From Bordetella parapertussis (lineage in GTDB: Bacteria > Pseudomonadota > Gammaproteobacteria > Burkholderiales > SG8-41): a DNA stretch of 64,000 nucleotides. Of the stretch, positions 17,402 through 26,904 are shown one piece after another; the stretch's first letter is position 1, and each line of letters starts with the position of its first letter. The notes under the pieces are model-generated. The model was not told the origin of the DNA, did no database searches, and worked only from the letters and a program-made list of their open reading frames with translations. Where the stretch lies: contig CAMCYP010000006.1 of assembly GCA_945885345.1 (NCBI GenBank), positions 1 to 64,000 on the forward strand, written 5' to 3'. The position numbers and the translations under genes were made by a program.

Positions 17402-20147
17402 CCGGCGTGTCATCCGCCGCCGCTTCGACGTCTCCGAACAGCGTTTTCCACAAGGCACTGACTGCTTTCACCGAAACCGCCACTTTGTGCGGTTCCACGC
17501 GTGCATAACGTTCGCCGGCGAGGCGCAACTGGTGCTGTAATTCCCGGAACTGGCGGTAAGCGCCGCGCACCGCCGTCGCGTCGGCATCGCTGATCAATCC
17601 CAGGCCAGCGGCAGTTTTGAGCAGTGCAAGATTGCCGGCATTGGCGGTCAGCGCGGCGTGGTTTTGCGCCTGGCCTAACACCAGGTACTGCACAATGAAT
17701 TCCACGTCGATGATGCCGCCCGGGTCATGTTTGATGTCAAACAATTGACTGGTGTTGGGGTGCGCGGCAAGCATTTTCCTGCGCATGCCGGCGATTTCCC
17801 TGCACAGCGGGGTGAGTGCGCGCGGTTTGCGCAGCACCGTAATGCGCAATTCTTCGAATGCACCGCTGATGGCGGCATCGCCGGCCACGCTGCGTGCCCG
17901 CGTCAGCGCCTGATGTTCCCACAGCCAGGCCTGTTGCAGTTGATACTGACGCATGCTGTCCAGCGGCGTCACCAGCAGGCCACTGGCGCCGTCCGGGCGC
18001 AACCGCAGGTCGGTTTCGTAGAGCACGCCGGCCGCGGTGATGCTGGTCAGCCAGTGGTTGATGCGCTGGGCCAGTCGCGCATAGTTTTCGGCGGCTTCGG
18101 GAGCAGCATCGTCATAAACAAACACGATGTCGAGGTCCGAGGCGTACCCCAGCTCCTTGCCGCCGAGTTTGCCGTAACCGACGATGGTGAACAGCGGTAC
18201 TTCACGATGACGCTGGCGCAAGCCCTGCCAGCACAGTCGCAACACTTCTTCCAGGATCACACAAGCGAGGTCGGACAACTGGTCGCTCAGTGTTTCCAGC
18301 GGCAGCGTACCGGCAAGATCCTGGGCGATGCAATGCAGCGTCTGGGTGTTTTTGAAGTGGCGCAGCAGATCCATTTGCCGCTCAATGTCGCCTTCGGCGG
18401 AGTCAAGGCTGGCGCGCAATTCTGCGCGTAATGCAGTCCAGTCCGGCGCCGCGAGCAGGGTGCGCGCATCGAGCAGCCCGTCGAGCAGGATCGGGTGCTG
18501 GGTGATGTACTGGGCCACCCAGGGACTTGCACTCATCAAGTCGGCGACGCGCTCCAGCGCGTGCGGATATTCATGCAGCAGTGCAAGATAGGCTTCGCGC
18601 CGGCTGATGCTTTCGAACAGCGCGAGCAGGCGTTCCGCGGTGGCATCAGGATTGCGGCGCGAGGCTGCGGTGGCGATGGCTGCCGGTACCAGGCGGTCGA
18701 GCCGGCGCTGGCTGGCTGCCGGCATTTGCCGGTAACGACTGCCGTTGCGAAACAACGCCAGGCGCCTGCACAGCTCTGGCGCCTGAGTAAATCCGAGTCT
18801 CACAAGTTGCTCCAGCGCAGCACTGTCGCCGTCACTTTTTCCGTCATTGTCCGCGGGTTGCTCCTGCCACAACGTGGAGAGCGGGTGCCCGGCGGTTTCG
18901 GTTTCGCCGAAAATGGCATCAAAATGCCGTGACACCGCGGCACGATGCTGTGTGAGGGTGGTGGTGAATCCGGCCTCGTCAGCGAATCCCATGTATTCCG
19001 CAAGCAGTGCATGGGCTTCAGGGTCCGTTGGCAGTGCCTGCGTCTGCTGGTCGTCGCGGTATTGCAGGCGGTGTTCCAGGTTGCGCAGGAAGATGTAGGC
19101 CGCGCGTAATTCTGCGACTGCAGCGGGGGCAATAAACTGTCGTTCGCCCAGCGCCTGCAGCACCGTCAGTGTTGGCTGCTGCTGCAGTGAGCGTTCGTGC
19201 CCACCGCGAATCAACTGAAAGACCTGCACGATGAATTCGATTTCGCGGATGCCGCCGGGGCCGAGCTTGATGTCATCAAGGCGGTCGCGGCGATTGACTT
19301 CATGCCGCACCTGGCTGTGCAGGCTGCGCATCGCGGCGAAAGCGCCGTAATCGAGATGGCGGCGGAATACGAACGGTCGCACTAGCGCCAGCAAGGCCTC
19401 GGGCTGGTCGCCCGTCAGCACGCGGCCCTTGATCCAGGCATACCGCTCCCAGGCGCGGCCCTGGGTGATCAGGTAGTTTTCGAACATGTCGAAACTGACG
19501 ACCAGCGGGCCGCTGTCACCGTACGGCCGCAGCCGCGTATCGACGCGGAACACAAAACCGTCTTCGGTCCATTCGTTGAGTGCGCCGATCAGCCGCCGTG
19601 TCAGCCGCGTGAAGAACTCGTGGTTGCTGAGGGTGCGCGCGCCATCGGTGTCGCCTTCCTCGGGATAAACCAGCACCAGGTCGATGTCGGAGGAGGCGTT
19701 GAGTTCGGCGCCGCCGAGTTTGCCCATGCCCACCACGTGCAATTGCTGCAGTGTGCCGCTGTTCGCACCGCGTGGCTCGCCGTGCGCGGCCGCAAGGTCA
19801 CCGTGCAGCCGGGCGACGGCCGTGCGGATGGCGATTTCGGCCAGCTGTGTCACGGTGCCGACCACCTCGTCGAGACTGGCGTAACCGCCCAGGTCGCGCA
19901 CGATCAGTCGCGCCATGACCCGCTGCCGCAGGCGGCGCAGTGCGCGGCCAAGACTGACGTCATCGTCGATTGCGGCGGCGGCCAGTTCCGCCTGCATGTC
20001 CGCGGCGGTGAACGGCTGCGCCACTTCCGCTGTCATTAGTACCCCCGGTCGCGCCGACAGCAGGCGCTGCAGATAACGGCTGTAACGAGTGGCGTGAGTG
20101 ATGGCGCGGTCGGCGTTCATGATCTGCGCGGCGTTATGGGATGACAT
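17391..20147 (-). CDS. glnE: Bifunctional glutamine synthetase adenylyltransferase/deadenylase
   Basis: Adds AMP to glutamine synthetase or removes it, following glutamine and the PII protein. At 918 residues it is full length and has both nucleotidyltransferase halves: GMGKLGGAELNASSDIDL at about 137 (deadenylase half) and GYGKLGGKELGYASDLDI at about 655 (adenylyltransferase half), each with the metal-binding SDxD. ERYAWIKGR and GGIREIEFIVQ, DPGGIIDVEFIVQYL mark the helical regulatory parts. Its last bases overlap the convergent cyclase gene by 11 bases. The yhdP gene is divergent, separated by an AT-rich gap. Confidence 0.97.
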   Translation of the reverse strand: MSSHNAAQIMNADRAITHATRYSRYLQRLLSARPGVLMTAEVAQPFTAADMQAELAAAAIDDDVSLGRALRRLRQRVMARLIVRDLGGYASLDEVVGTVTQLAEIAIRTAVARLHGDLAAAHGEPRGANSGTLQQLHVVGMGKLGGAELNASSDIDLVLVYPEEGDTDGARTLSNHEFFTRLTRRLIGALNEWTEDGFVFRVDTRLRPYGDSGPLVVSFDMFENYLITQGRAWERYAWIKGRVLTGDQPEALLALVRPFVFRRHLDYGAFAAMRSLHSQVRHEVNRRDRLDDIKLGPGGIREIEFIVQVFQLIRGGHERSLQQQPTLTVLQALGERQFIAPAAVAELRAAYIFLRNLEHRLQYRDDQQTQALPTDPEAHALLAEYMGFADEAGFTTTLTQHRAAVSRHFDAIFGETETAGHPLSTLWQEQPADNDGKSDGDSAALEQLVRLGFTQAPELCRRLALFRNGSRYRQMPAASQRRLDRLVPAAIATAASRRNPDATAERLLALFESISRREAYLALLHEYPHALERVADLMSASPWVAQYITQHPILLDGLLDARTLLAAPDWTALRAELRASLDSAEGDIERQMDLLRHFKNTQTLHCIAQDLAGTLPLETLSDQLSDLACVILEEVLRLCWQGLRQRHREVPLFTIVGYGKLGGKELGYASDLDIVFVYDDAAPEAAENYARLAQRINHWLTSITAAGVLYETDLRLRPDGASGLLVTPLDSMRQYQLQQAWLWEHQALTRARSVAGDAAISGAFEELRITVLRKPRALTPLCREIAGMRRKMLAAHPNTSQLFDIKHDPGGIIDVEFIVQYLVLGQAQNHAALTANAGNLALLKTAAGLGLISDADATAVRGAYRQFRELQHQLRLAGERYARVEPHKVAVSVKAVSALWKTLFGDVEAAADDTPVKP

Positions 20148-20245
20148 GGGGATGGCATGGCCGGTTCGCGCCAGTCGCGTTAGAATAGCTAAGCCGTTGT
20201 TTCATTTCTGCATTTTACAATTTTTATTTTACATTCTTCAGGCAA

Positions 20246-23200
20246 ATGATGCCCTTAGCCGCAGCGCGTAAATGGTTCCAGAGCTGTTCGTTGTGGGGCT
20301 ATCGCGTGCTGACCTGGGGCATCCTGCTCTGCGGTTTCCTGTTCGCCGCGGCGATACTGGTGCTGCGCTACTGGATACTGCCGGACATTGCGGCCTATCG
20401 CGAGGATATTGCCCAGACGCTGAGCCGAAGTGTGCAACAGCGCGTCACCATCGGCAGCATCAGCGCGAACTGGGACGGACTGCGCCCGCAACTCGCGTTG
20501 TCGCAGGTCGTTGTACATGATGCTGAAGGGCGCCCGGCGCTGGAGCTGCCGCGCGTCGATGCCACTTTGTCCTGGCGTTCGGCAGCACTGCTGCAGGTAA
20601 ATTTCCATGCGCTGGATATTTACCGGCCGGTGTTGACCGTGCGCCGCGATGGCCGCGGAGGCCTGACCGTGGCCGGTATTGTGCTGAACATGGAGCAGCA
20701 GGATGCTGGTGGTTTTTCGCGCTGGCTGCTCAGCCAGCGCGATATTGAAATTCATGACGCGCGACTGGTGTGGAATGACGAGATGCGTGCGGCGCCGGCA
20801 CTCGAGCTCAATCAACTCCACTTGCGCATACTCAACAACGGCGACCGCCACCGGGTGGGTTTGCGCGCGGTACCGCCCGCCGCGCTGGCTTCACCGCTTG
20901 ATGTGCGTGGCGATCTGACCGGCGAGAATTTTCAGTCGCTGGCGGAGGCGCTGACCGGTCAGTTGTTCGTGCAGTTTGACTATGTCGATATCGCGGCGTG
21001 GCGGCAGTGGATCGATTTTCCGGTGCATTTTCCCCATGGCACCGGTGCGTTGCGCGCCTGGCTCACTTTCAGCCGCAACGAACTGACGGGCGTCATTGCC
21101 GACACGCAGTTGCAGAACGTCAAAACACAGCTGGGCGCCAGCCTGCCGGAGCTGGACATGCGCGAACTCGGCGGGCGTTTTTCATGGAAACGGGTTGCCG
21201 ATGGTTTCGAGGTGGCGACGAACAAGCTGACGTTTACCACCGGTGACAAGCTGACGTTACCGCCGGTCGATATGCTGCTGAAGTTAAGCGGGGCGACTGA
21301 CGCCGGTTATCAGCGGGGGGCGTTTCAGGCCAATGCGCTGGAACTGGCGCCGCTGGTGCAGCTGGCAGATCGCTTGCCGCTGGCCAGCGATTTGCGCAAA
21401 TCACTGTTGGCGCTGGCGCCGACCGGCGGTGTTTATGACCTGGCGCTCAACTGGAACGGCAGCTGGCCGCAACTGAAAACGTATTCGGTGCGCGGCCGCT
21501 TTCACGAGCTGTCGTTCAAGCAGCATGACGAATTGCCTGGATTTTCCGGATTCAGCGGCAACATCGACGGCACGGAAAAAGGCGGCACCCTGCACGTCGC
21601 GACGCAAAAGGCGGCACTCGACCTGCCGAACCTGTTTCGCGAGCGGCTGCTGTTAGACACGCTGAGCGGGCAGCTGGCCTGGTCGCGGGTCGCCGGCGGC
21701 ACCGAATTTCGCTTCAGCAATTTTTCCTATGCCAATGCCGACCTTGCCGGCACGCTGTTTGGCAGTTATCGCACGGCCAGCGATGGCCCGGGCACGGCCG
21801 ACATTACCGGTCAGCTGAGCCGGGGACTGGCTTCGCGCGTGACGGCCTATTTGCCGCTGACGGTGGCGAAAACTTCGCGCGGCTGGCTGGACAAGGCATT
21901 TCTCGCTGGCAGTTCCAACGACGTCCGTTTTCGCGTCAGAGGCGACTTGCGCGAATTTCCGTTCGCCGACGATCACGGCGGAATTTTCGAGGTGGCTGCC
22001 AAAGTCAACGGCGGCACGCTGCATTACGGCGACAACTGGCCCGAGATCAACGGCATTGAGGGTGATTTCACTTTTCGCGGCAAACGCCTGGAAATGAATG
22101 CGCGCCAGGCTGCGATCGGCAATGTGCGGCTAGCCAAGGTGCGGGCGCAGCTTCCGGATCTGTTGCATGCCAATCCGATGTTGCTGATCAACGGCGATGC
22201 TGAGGGTGCAACCACCGATTTTCTCGAATTCATTGCGCGCAGTCCGGTGAACGCGATGATCAATGGTTTTACCGACGGCATGCGTGCGCAGGGACAGGGT
22301 CGTCTGGCGCTGAAACTGACCCTGCCGCTGCAGGCCCTGGATAAAAGCAAACTGGCCGGCACCTACCAGTTCGTCAACAACCAGCTGGTTCCGGCTCCAG
22401 GGTTGCCGCCGCTGGAGCAGGTCAATGGCCGGCTGGAATTCACCGAATCCACTGTGCGCGTACCCGGTGCAACGGCTACTTTTCTCGGCGGACCGTTGAG
22501 CGTCACTGCCGGAAGCCAGCGCGATGCGGCGATCAGCATCCAGTTTCGCGGGCGGGTCAATGCCGATGCCGCGCGGCGCGCAGGTGGCATGGAGTGGCTG
22601 CGCTACATGCGTGGAGCAACCGACTGGCGCGGTTCGCTGACCATGCGCAACAAGCGTGTCGACCTGGTGGTGGACTCCACGCTGCAGGGACTGGCGGTCA
22701 ATCTGCCGGCGCCATTCACCAAGACCGCGGCGGAGTCTTTGCCATTGCGGGTGGAGCGGCGCTATACGGGGCCGCAGCAGGAACGTATTGCAGTCAACGC
22801 TGAAGGGCTGGTCAGCGCGGTGTTGCTGCGACGGGGAGAGCAGCAGGAAGCCAGAATAGAACGCGGCACTGTGCGTTTTGGCGAGGGTGCTGCGGCTGAA
22901 CCTGATCGCGCTGGCATCACGGTATCGGGGGCCATCAAGAATCTGGACTTCAGTGAATGGCTGGCGCTGGCTGGTGAATCGAGTGGTGGCAGCGCCATTA
23001 ATCTGGCGGCTGTGGATCTGCGCATTGCCGAAATGCGAGTGTTCGAGCGCCGGTTTGCCGATATTGCGATTCGTGCCACTTCACCGGGCGGCACCCTGCA
23101 GGCGAATGTGCGTGGCAAGGACATTGAGGGTACGCTGGGCTGGCGTGCGCAGGGCAAGGGACGACTGACGGCCCGTCTGCGCCGGCTGAATCTGCCGGCG

Positions 23201-24091
23201 GCGGAACCGTCTGCAGTGCCGGTCGCCCCGGTGACGCAGGGCGCTGACGCGCGTCCGCCGGAGTTGCCGGCACTGGATGTGGTGGTCGACGAACTGCTGC
23301 TGGCCGAACGCTCACTGGGGCGCCTTGAGTTGCAGGCCACACCACAGCAGCGTGACTGGCGTATTGAGCGCCTGACGCTGATTACAGCGGAGAGCCAGCT
23401 CAACGTCGATGGAATCTGGCAGAACTGGCTGGCGCAGCCGCGGGTTCAGGTGAATGTGCGGCTGATGGTCAATGATGTCGGCCGCCTGCTGGCGCGGCTC
23501 GGGTATCCCGAAGGTGTCCGGCGCGGCACGGCCAAAGTCGAAGGTAATCTGGCGTGGTCTGGCAGTCCGCAGCGACTGGATTATCCGACGCTGACCGGCA
23601 ATTTTGTACTGGACGCGGGCAAGGGCCAGTTCGTGAAACTGGAGCCAGGCATCGGCAAACTGCTGGGCATCCTCAGCCTGCAATCGCTGCCGCGGCGGAT
23701 CACGCTCGACTTCCGTGACATTTTCAGCGAAGGACTGGCGTTTGATGAAATTGTCGGTGCCATCAAGGTGACGCAGGGTGTGGCCAGCACGGACAACCTG
23801 CGCATTACCGGCCCGGCAGCGCGCATCAACATGAACGGACAGGTCGACCTGGCACGGGAAACCCAAAAATTGCGGGTCAGAATAAATCCGCAGTTTTCCG
23901 ATACCTTGTCTGTGGCCGGAGCACTGATCGGCGGCCCGGTGGCGGGTGTTGCGGCGTTCGTTGCGCAGAAATTGCTGAAAGACCCGCTGGGCGAGATTAC
24001 TGCGTATGAGTACGACGTGACCGGTACCTGGGCCGAGCCCCAGGTGAACAAGGTGGCGCGCCTGGAGCCGCAGGCGGAGACACCGCAGTGA
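20246..24091 (+). CDS. yhdP: YhdP family protein (AsmA-like envelope protein)
   Basis: YhdP-type proteins are anchored in the inner membrane and span the periplasm as a long groove; in E. coli YhdP, TamB and YdbH together carry phospholipids to the outer membrane. The 1281-residue product has one transmembrane helix at about residues 20-44, then a very long beta-rich periplasmic body, and the AsmA-like C-terminus (GKLLGILSLQSLPRRITLDF, then NMNGQVDLARETQKL, IGGPVAGVAAFVAQKLLKDP). Length matches the family. It lies opposite glnE and overlaps the next gene by four bases. Confidence 0.93.
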   Translation: MMPLAAARKWFQSCSLWGYRVLTWGILLCGFLFAAAILVLRYWILPDIAAYREDIAQTLSRSVQQRVTIGSISANWDGLRPQLALSQVVVHDAEGRPALELPRVDATLSWRSAALLQVNFHALDIYRPVLTVRRDGRGGLTVAGIVLNMEQQDAGGFSRWLLSQRDIEIHDARLVWNDEMRAAPALELNQLHLRILNNGDRHRVGLRAVPPAALASPLDVRGDLTGENFQSLAEALTGQLFVQFDYVDIAAWRQWIDFPVHFPHGTGALRAWLTFSRNELTGVIADTQLQNVKTQLGASLPELDMRELGGRFSWKRVADGFEVATNKLTFTTGDKLTLPPVDMLLKLSGATDAGYQRGAFQANALELAPLVQLADRLPLASDLRKSLLALAPTGGVYDLALNWNGSWPQLKTYSVRGRFHELSFKQHDELPGFSGFSGNIDGTEKGGTLHVATQKAALDLPNLFRERLLLDTLSGQLAWSRVAGGTEFRFSNFSYANADLAGTLFGSYRTASDGPGTADITGQLSRGLASRVTAYLPLTVAKTSRGWLDKAFLAGSSNDVRFRVRGDLREFPFADDHGGIFEVAAKVNGGTLHYGDNWPEINGIEGDFTFRGKRLEMNARQAAIGNVRLAKVRAQLPDLLHANPMLLINGDAEGATTDFLEFIARSPVNAMINGFTDGMRAQGQGRLALKLTLPLQALDKSKLAGTYQFVNNQLVPAPGLPPLEQVNGRLEFTESTVRVPGATATFLGGPLSVTAGSQRDAAISIQFRGRVNADAARRAGGMEWLRYMRGATDWRGSLTMRNKRVDLVVDSTLQGLAVNLPAPFTKTAAESLPLRVERRYTGPQQERIAVNAEGLVSAVLLRRGEQQEARIERGTVRFGEGAAAEPDRAGITVSGAIKNLDFSEWLALAGESSGGSAINLAAVDLRIAEMRVFERRFADIAIRATSPGGTLQANVRGKDIEGTLGWRAQGKGRLTARLRRLNLPAAEPSAVPVAPVTQGADARPPELPALDVVVDELLLAERSLGRLELQATPQQRDWRIERLTLITAESQLNVDGIWQNWLAQPRVQVNVRLMVNDVGRLLARLGYPEGVRRGTAKVEGNLAWSGSPQRLDYPTLTGNFVLDAGKGQFVKLEPGIGKLLGILSLQSLPRRITLDFRDIFSEGLAFDEIVGAIKVTQGVASTDNLRITGPAARINMNGQVDLARETQKLRVRINPQFSDTLSVAGALIGGPVAGVAAFVAQKLLKDPLGEITAYEYDVTGTWAEPQVNKVARLEPQAETPQ

Positions 24092-24402
24092 GTGGACGCC
24101 GGTGGTTGTGGATTGCGCTGCTGGCGCTACCCGCTCAGGCCGCTGATCTGGCACCGGAGTTATGGGACCGTCCGCGCTCGGCGCAGGCGGTGATGGCGCA
24201 GCCTGCCGTACGGCAGGCGGTTGCCGCCTATCAGGCGAACGGCGCTGCGCGTATTGTGATTATCCATGGTCCGCGGCAGGAGGCGCAGTTGCAGGCTGAG
24301 GAACTGCGAGCATGGCTGGTGGCGCTGGCGGTGGACAGTGCGCGCTTGCAGTTGCGCGCTGACCCAATGGCAGCGGTGTTGCGATTGGAAGTCACGGAAT
24401 AA
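24088..24402 (+). CDS. Small exported protein of unknown function
   Basis: A 104-residue protein starting at a GTG that overlaps the yhdP stop (GTGA), so translation is probably coupled. A signal peptide is likely (residues 1-18, ending ALPAQA-A). The mature part is Ala- and Arg-rich; the segment IVIIHGPRQEAQLQAEELRA followed by WLVALAVDSARLQL resembles the helix-strand pattern of OmpA-like peptidoglycan-binding domains, but it is too short for a full domain. I would call it an uncharacterised periplasmic protein. Confidence 0.72.
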   Translation: MSGRRWLWIALLALPAQAADLAPELWDRPRSAQAVMAQPAVRQAVAAYQANGAARIVIIHGPRQEAQLQAEELRAWLVALAVDSARLQLRADPMAAVLRLEVTE

Positions 24403-24440
24403 TCGTCCGTGCGAGATGGTCAATCAACGGATGTGAGGAT

Positions 24441-25322
24441 ATGGGTACCAGACTGAGATCGACGCGGGCGCAGAAAAAAAGTGTGGACCAAAAAAGCAGG
24501 GACCAGGCCGATGCTGGCGCGACACGCATTGCTGCCGTGCAGATGGCGTCGGGGCCGCATGTCGGTGCCAACCTGAAAGAAGTGGCGCGGCTGATTGAAA
24601 TGGCCGTCGAGCAGGGCGCGCGGCTGGTCGGCTTGCCGGAGTATTTCGGCATCATGGGATTGAAGGACACCGACAAGGTCGCGGTGCGCGAGGAATACGG
24701 CGGTGGGCCGATCCAGGAATTTCTCGCAGCAACGGCGCGCAAACACGGTATCTGGATTGTCGGCGGGTCGGTGCCGCTGGCGGCTTCCGTCAAAGACAAG
24801 GTGCTCAACACCAGCCTGGTCTATGACGACAAGGGCAAATGTGTTGCGCGTTACGACAAGATCCACCTGTTCGGTTTTGAGATGGGCAAGGAAAAATATT
24901 CGGAAGAACGCACCATTGAGCACGGCAAGCAGGTGGTGGTGGTCGACACGCCATTCGCGCGCATCGGGTTGTCTATCTGTTACGACTTGCGTTTCCCGGA
25001 ACTCTACCGCGCGATGGGTGAAGTCGACCTGATCCTGGTGCCGTCGGCGTTCACCGAAACCACCGGCAAGGCGCACTGGGAGACGCTGATCCGCGCCCGC
25101 GCCATCGAAAACCTGGCCTATGTACTGGCGCCCGCGCAGGGCGGGTATCATGTGAATGGCCGCGAGACCCACGGCGACTCGATGATCGTCGATCCCTGGG
25201 GTGTGGTTCTCGATCGTCTGCCGCGCGGTTCCGGCGTGGTTGTGGCCAGCATGAACCGTACCCATATACAACGTCTGCGCCAGAGTTTGCCGGCGCTGCA
25301 GCATCGTACGCTGGGACGTTAA
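24441..25322 (+). CDS. Carbon-nitrogen hydrolase, Nit1-type (probable deaminated glutathione amidase)
   Basis: A 293-residue nitrilase-superfamily amidase. The catalytic triad is visible: Glu in GLPEYFG, Lys in RYDKIHLF and Cys in GLSICYDLRFPELY. GGYHVNGRETHGDSMIVDPWG near the end is typical of the Nit1 branch, which repairs deaminated glutathione. About 27 residues before the domain are polar and unusual (many Lys, Arg, Gln). GTGAGGAT before ATG 24441 supports this start. It lies between yhdP and tldD, its common place in betaproteobacteria. Confidence 0.9.
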   Translation: MGTRLRSTRAQKKSVDQKSRDQADAGATRIAAVQMASGPHVGANLKEVARLIEMAVEQGARLVGLPEYFGIMGLKDTDKVAVREEYGGGPIQEFLAATARKHGIWIVGGSVPLAASVKDKVLNTSLVYDDKGKCVARYDKIHLFGFEMGKEKYSEERTIEHGKQVVVVDTPFARIGLSICYDLRFPELYRAMGEVDLILVPSAFTETTGKAHWETLIRARAIENLAYVLAPAQGGYHVNGRETHGDSMIVDPWGVVLDRLPRGSGVVVASMNRTHIQRLRQSLPALQHRTLGR

Positions 25323-25340
25323 TCAACCCCGGATTTTTTA

Positions 25341-25369
25341 TAACAATTTGATTTTATTGTATATTTTTA
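25341..25369 (+). repeat. AT-rich intergenic element, copy E
   Basis: TAACAATTTGATTTTATTGT followed by ATATTTTT, in the gap between the nitrilase gene and tldD. It aligns with the minus-strand copies A and B and is U-rich in the sense of tldD. Confidence 0.55.
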
Positions 25370-25383
25370 GGTAAACCTGAACC

Positions 25384-26826
25384 ATGCAAGCCGCGAATAT
25401 TTTTGAGACGGCCAGCGCGATGCTGCTGGCCCCGCATGCGCTGGACGAAGGGCGCCTGCAGTCGGTGTTCGGCCAGATCATGGCGCACCACGTCGATTAT
25501 GCTGACCTCTATTTCCAGTATTCGCGCAGCGAGTCGTGGAGCCTGGAAGAAGGCATCGTCAAATCGGGCAGTTTCAACATCGATCAGGGCGTCGGCGTGC
25601 GCGCCGTCAGCGGCGAAAAAACCGCCTTCGCCTATTCCGACGACATTACCTTCAATGCGCTGCAGGCTGCAGCGCAGGCAACGCGGGCGATCGGTCGTCA
25701 GGGCGGTGCCGGCAGTACCGCGATTGCACGCCGCGGCGAACTGCGCGCACTGTATGCACCGCAGGATCCATTGGCGAGTCTCGGCGCACCGGAGAAAGTG
25801 GCGCTGCTCGAACGTCTGGAGCGCATCGCGCGCAGTCTCGATCCGCGGGTGACGCAGGTTATGGCCTCGCTGGCCGGTGAATATGAAGTGGTGATGGTGG
25901 CTCGCAGCGACGGCGTGCAGGCGGCGGATGTGCGGCCGCTGGTGCGCCTGTCGCTGCAGGTGATCGTCGAGGCCGATGGCCGGCGCGAACAGGGCGGGGC
26001 AGGCGGCGGCGGGCGCTTTGACTATGCTTATTTCACCGATGCCGTGCTGAATGATTATGCGCAAAAGGCGGTGCAGCAGGCCTTGCTCAATCTCGAGGCG
26101 CGGCCCGCACCGGCAGGTACCATGACCGTGGTGCTGGGTTCGGGCTGGCCGGGGATATTGCTGCACGAGGCGATCGGCCACGGTCTGGAAGGCGATTTCA
26201 ACCGCAAGGGCACTTCGGCATTCAGCGGCCGCATCGGCGAACGCGTCGCAGCCCCGGGAGTTACCGTCGTCGACGACGGCACCATCGCGCAGCGCCGCGG
26301 TTCGCTGAACGTCGACGACGAAGGCAATGCCACGCAGCGCAATGTGCTGATCGAGGACGGCGTGTTGCGCGGTTACCTGCAGGATGCGCTGAACGCGCGG
26401 CTGATGGGGGTTGCGCCTACCGGCAACGGGCGGCGCGAATCGTATGCGCATGTACCGATGCCGCGCATGACCAATACCTACATGTTGAACGGTGACCGTG
26501 ATCCGGCGGAAATCATCGCCTCGGTGGACCGCGGGCTGTATGCGGTGAATTTCGGCGGTGGCCAGGTCGATATCACCAGCGGCAAGTTCGTGTTTTCGGC
26601 GTCGGAGGCGTACATGATCGAAAACGGCAAGCTGACCTGGCCGGTGAAGGGCGCGACGCTGATCGGCAACGGTCCGGATGCGCTGACACGGGTGTCGATG
26701 ATTGGCAATGACATGAAACTCGACTCCGGCGTCGGCACCTGCGGCAAGGAAGGCCAGAGCGTGCCGGTGGGCGTCGGCCAGCCGACGCTGCGCATCGACG
26801 GGCTGACCGTCGGCGGCACGGTCTAA
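25384..26826 (+). CDS. tldD: Metalloprotease TldD
   Basis: TldD pairs with TldE/PmbA to form a heterodimeric zinc protease that degrades unfolded peptides and trims modified peptides such as microcin B17; TldD carries the metal site. The 480-residue product has HEAIGH at 261-266 within [18 protein letters not shown], and the C-terminal [11 protein letters not shown]-like and [18 protein letters not shown] segments of the family. No pmbA is in the window; in many genomes the two genes are unlinked. The start has only a weak ribosome binding site and is preceded by the AT-rich element. Confidence 0.96.
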   Translation: MQAANIFETASAMLLAPHALDEGRLQSVFGQIMAHHVDYADLYFQYSRSESWSLEEGIVKSGSFNIDQGVGVRAVSGEKTAFAYSDDITFNALQAAAQATRAIGRQGGAGSTAIARRGELRALYAPQDPLASLGAPEKVALLERLERIARSLDPRVTQVMASLAGEYEVVMVARSDGVQAADVRPLVRLSLQVIVEADGRREQGGAGGGGRFDYAYFTDAVLNDYAQKAVQQALLNLEARPAPAGTMTVVLGSGWPGILLHEAIGHGLEGDFNRKGTSAFSGRIGERVAAPGVTVVDDGTIAQRRGSLNVDDEGNATQRNVLIEDGVLRGYLQDALNARLMGVAPTGNGRRESYAHVPMPRMTNTYMLNGDRDPAEIIASVDRGLYAVNFGGGQVDITSGKFVFSASEAYMIENGKLTWPVKGATLIGNGPDALTRVSMIGNDMKLDSGVGTCGKEGQSVPVGVGQPTLRIDGLTVGGTV

Positions 26827-26858
26827 GCAGGACGAGATTCGGCGGAGCCCGAATCGTT

Positions 26859-26864
26859 TATAAT
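26859..26864 (+). promoter_or_regulatory. -10 element (TATAAT) before aroG
   Basis: A perfect TATAAT 40 bases before the aroG ATG. No good -35 match is seen 17 bases upstream. Confidence 0.45.
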
Positions 26865-26904
26865 GCATTGATTATATGGAAAGTTAAGGAAGGCTCTGCG
26901 CAAA

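Noticed and set aside
16082-17458. A 458-codon minus-strand frame across the adenylate cyclase gene
   Set aside because: The plus strand encodes clear cyclase motifs; the reverse frame shows only low-complexity His/Arg/Asp-rich sequence.
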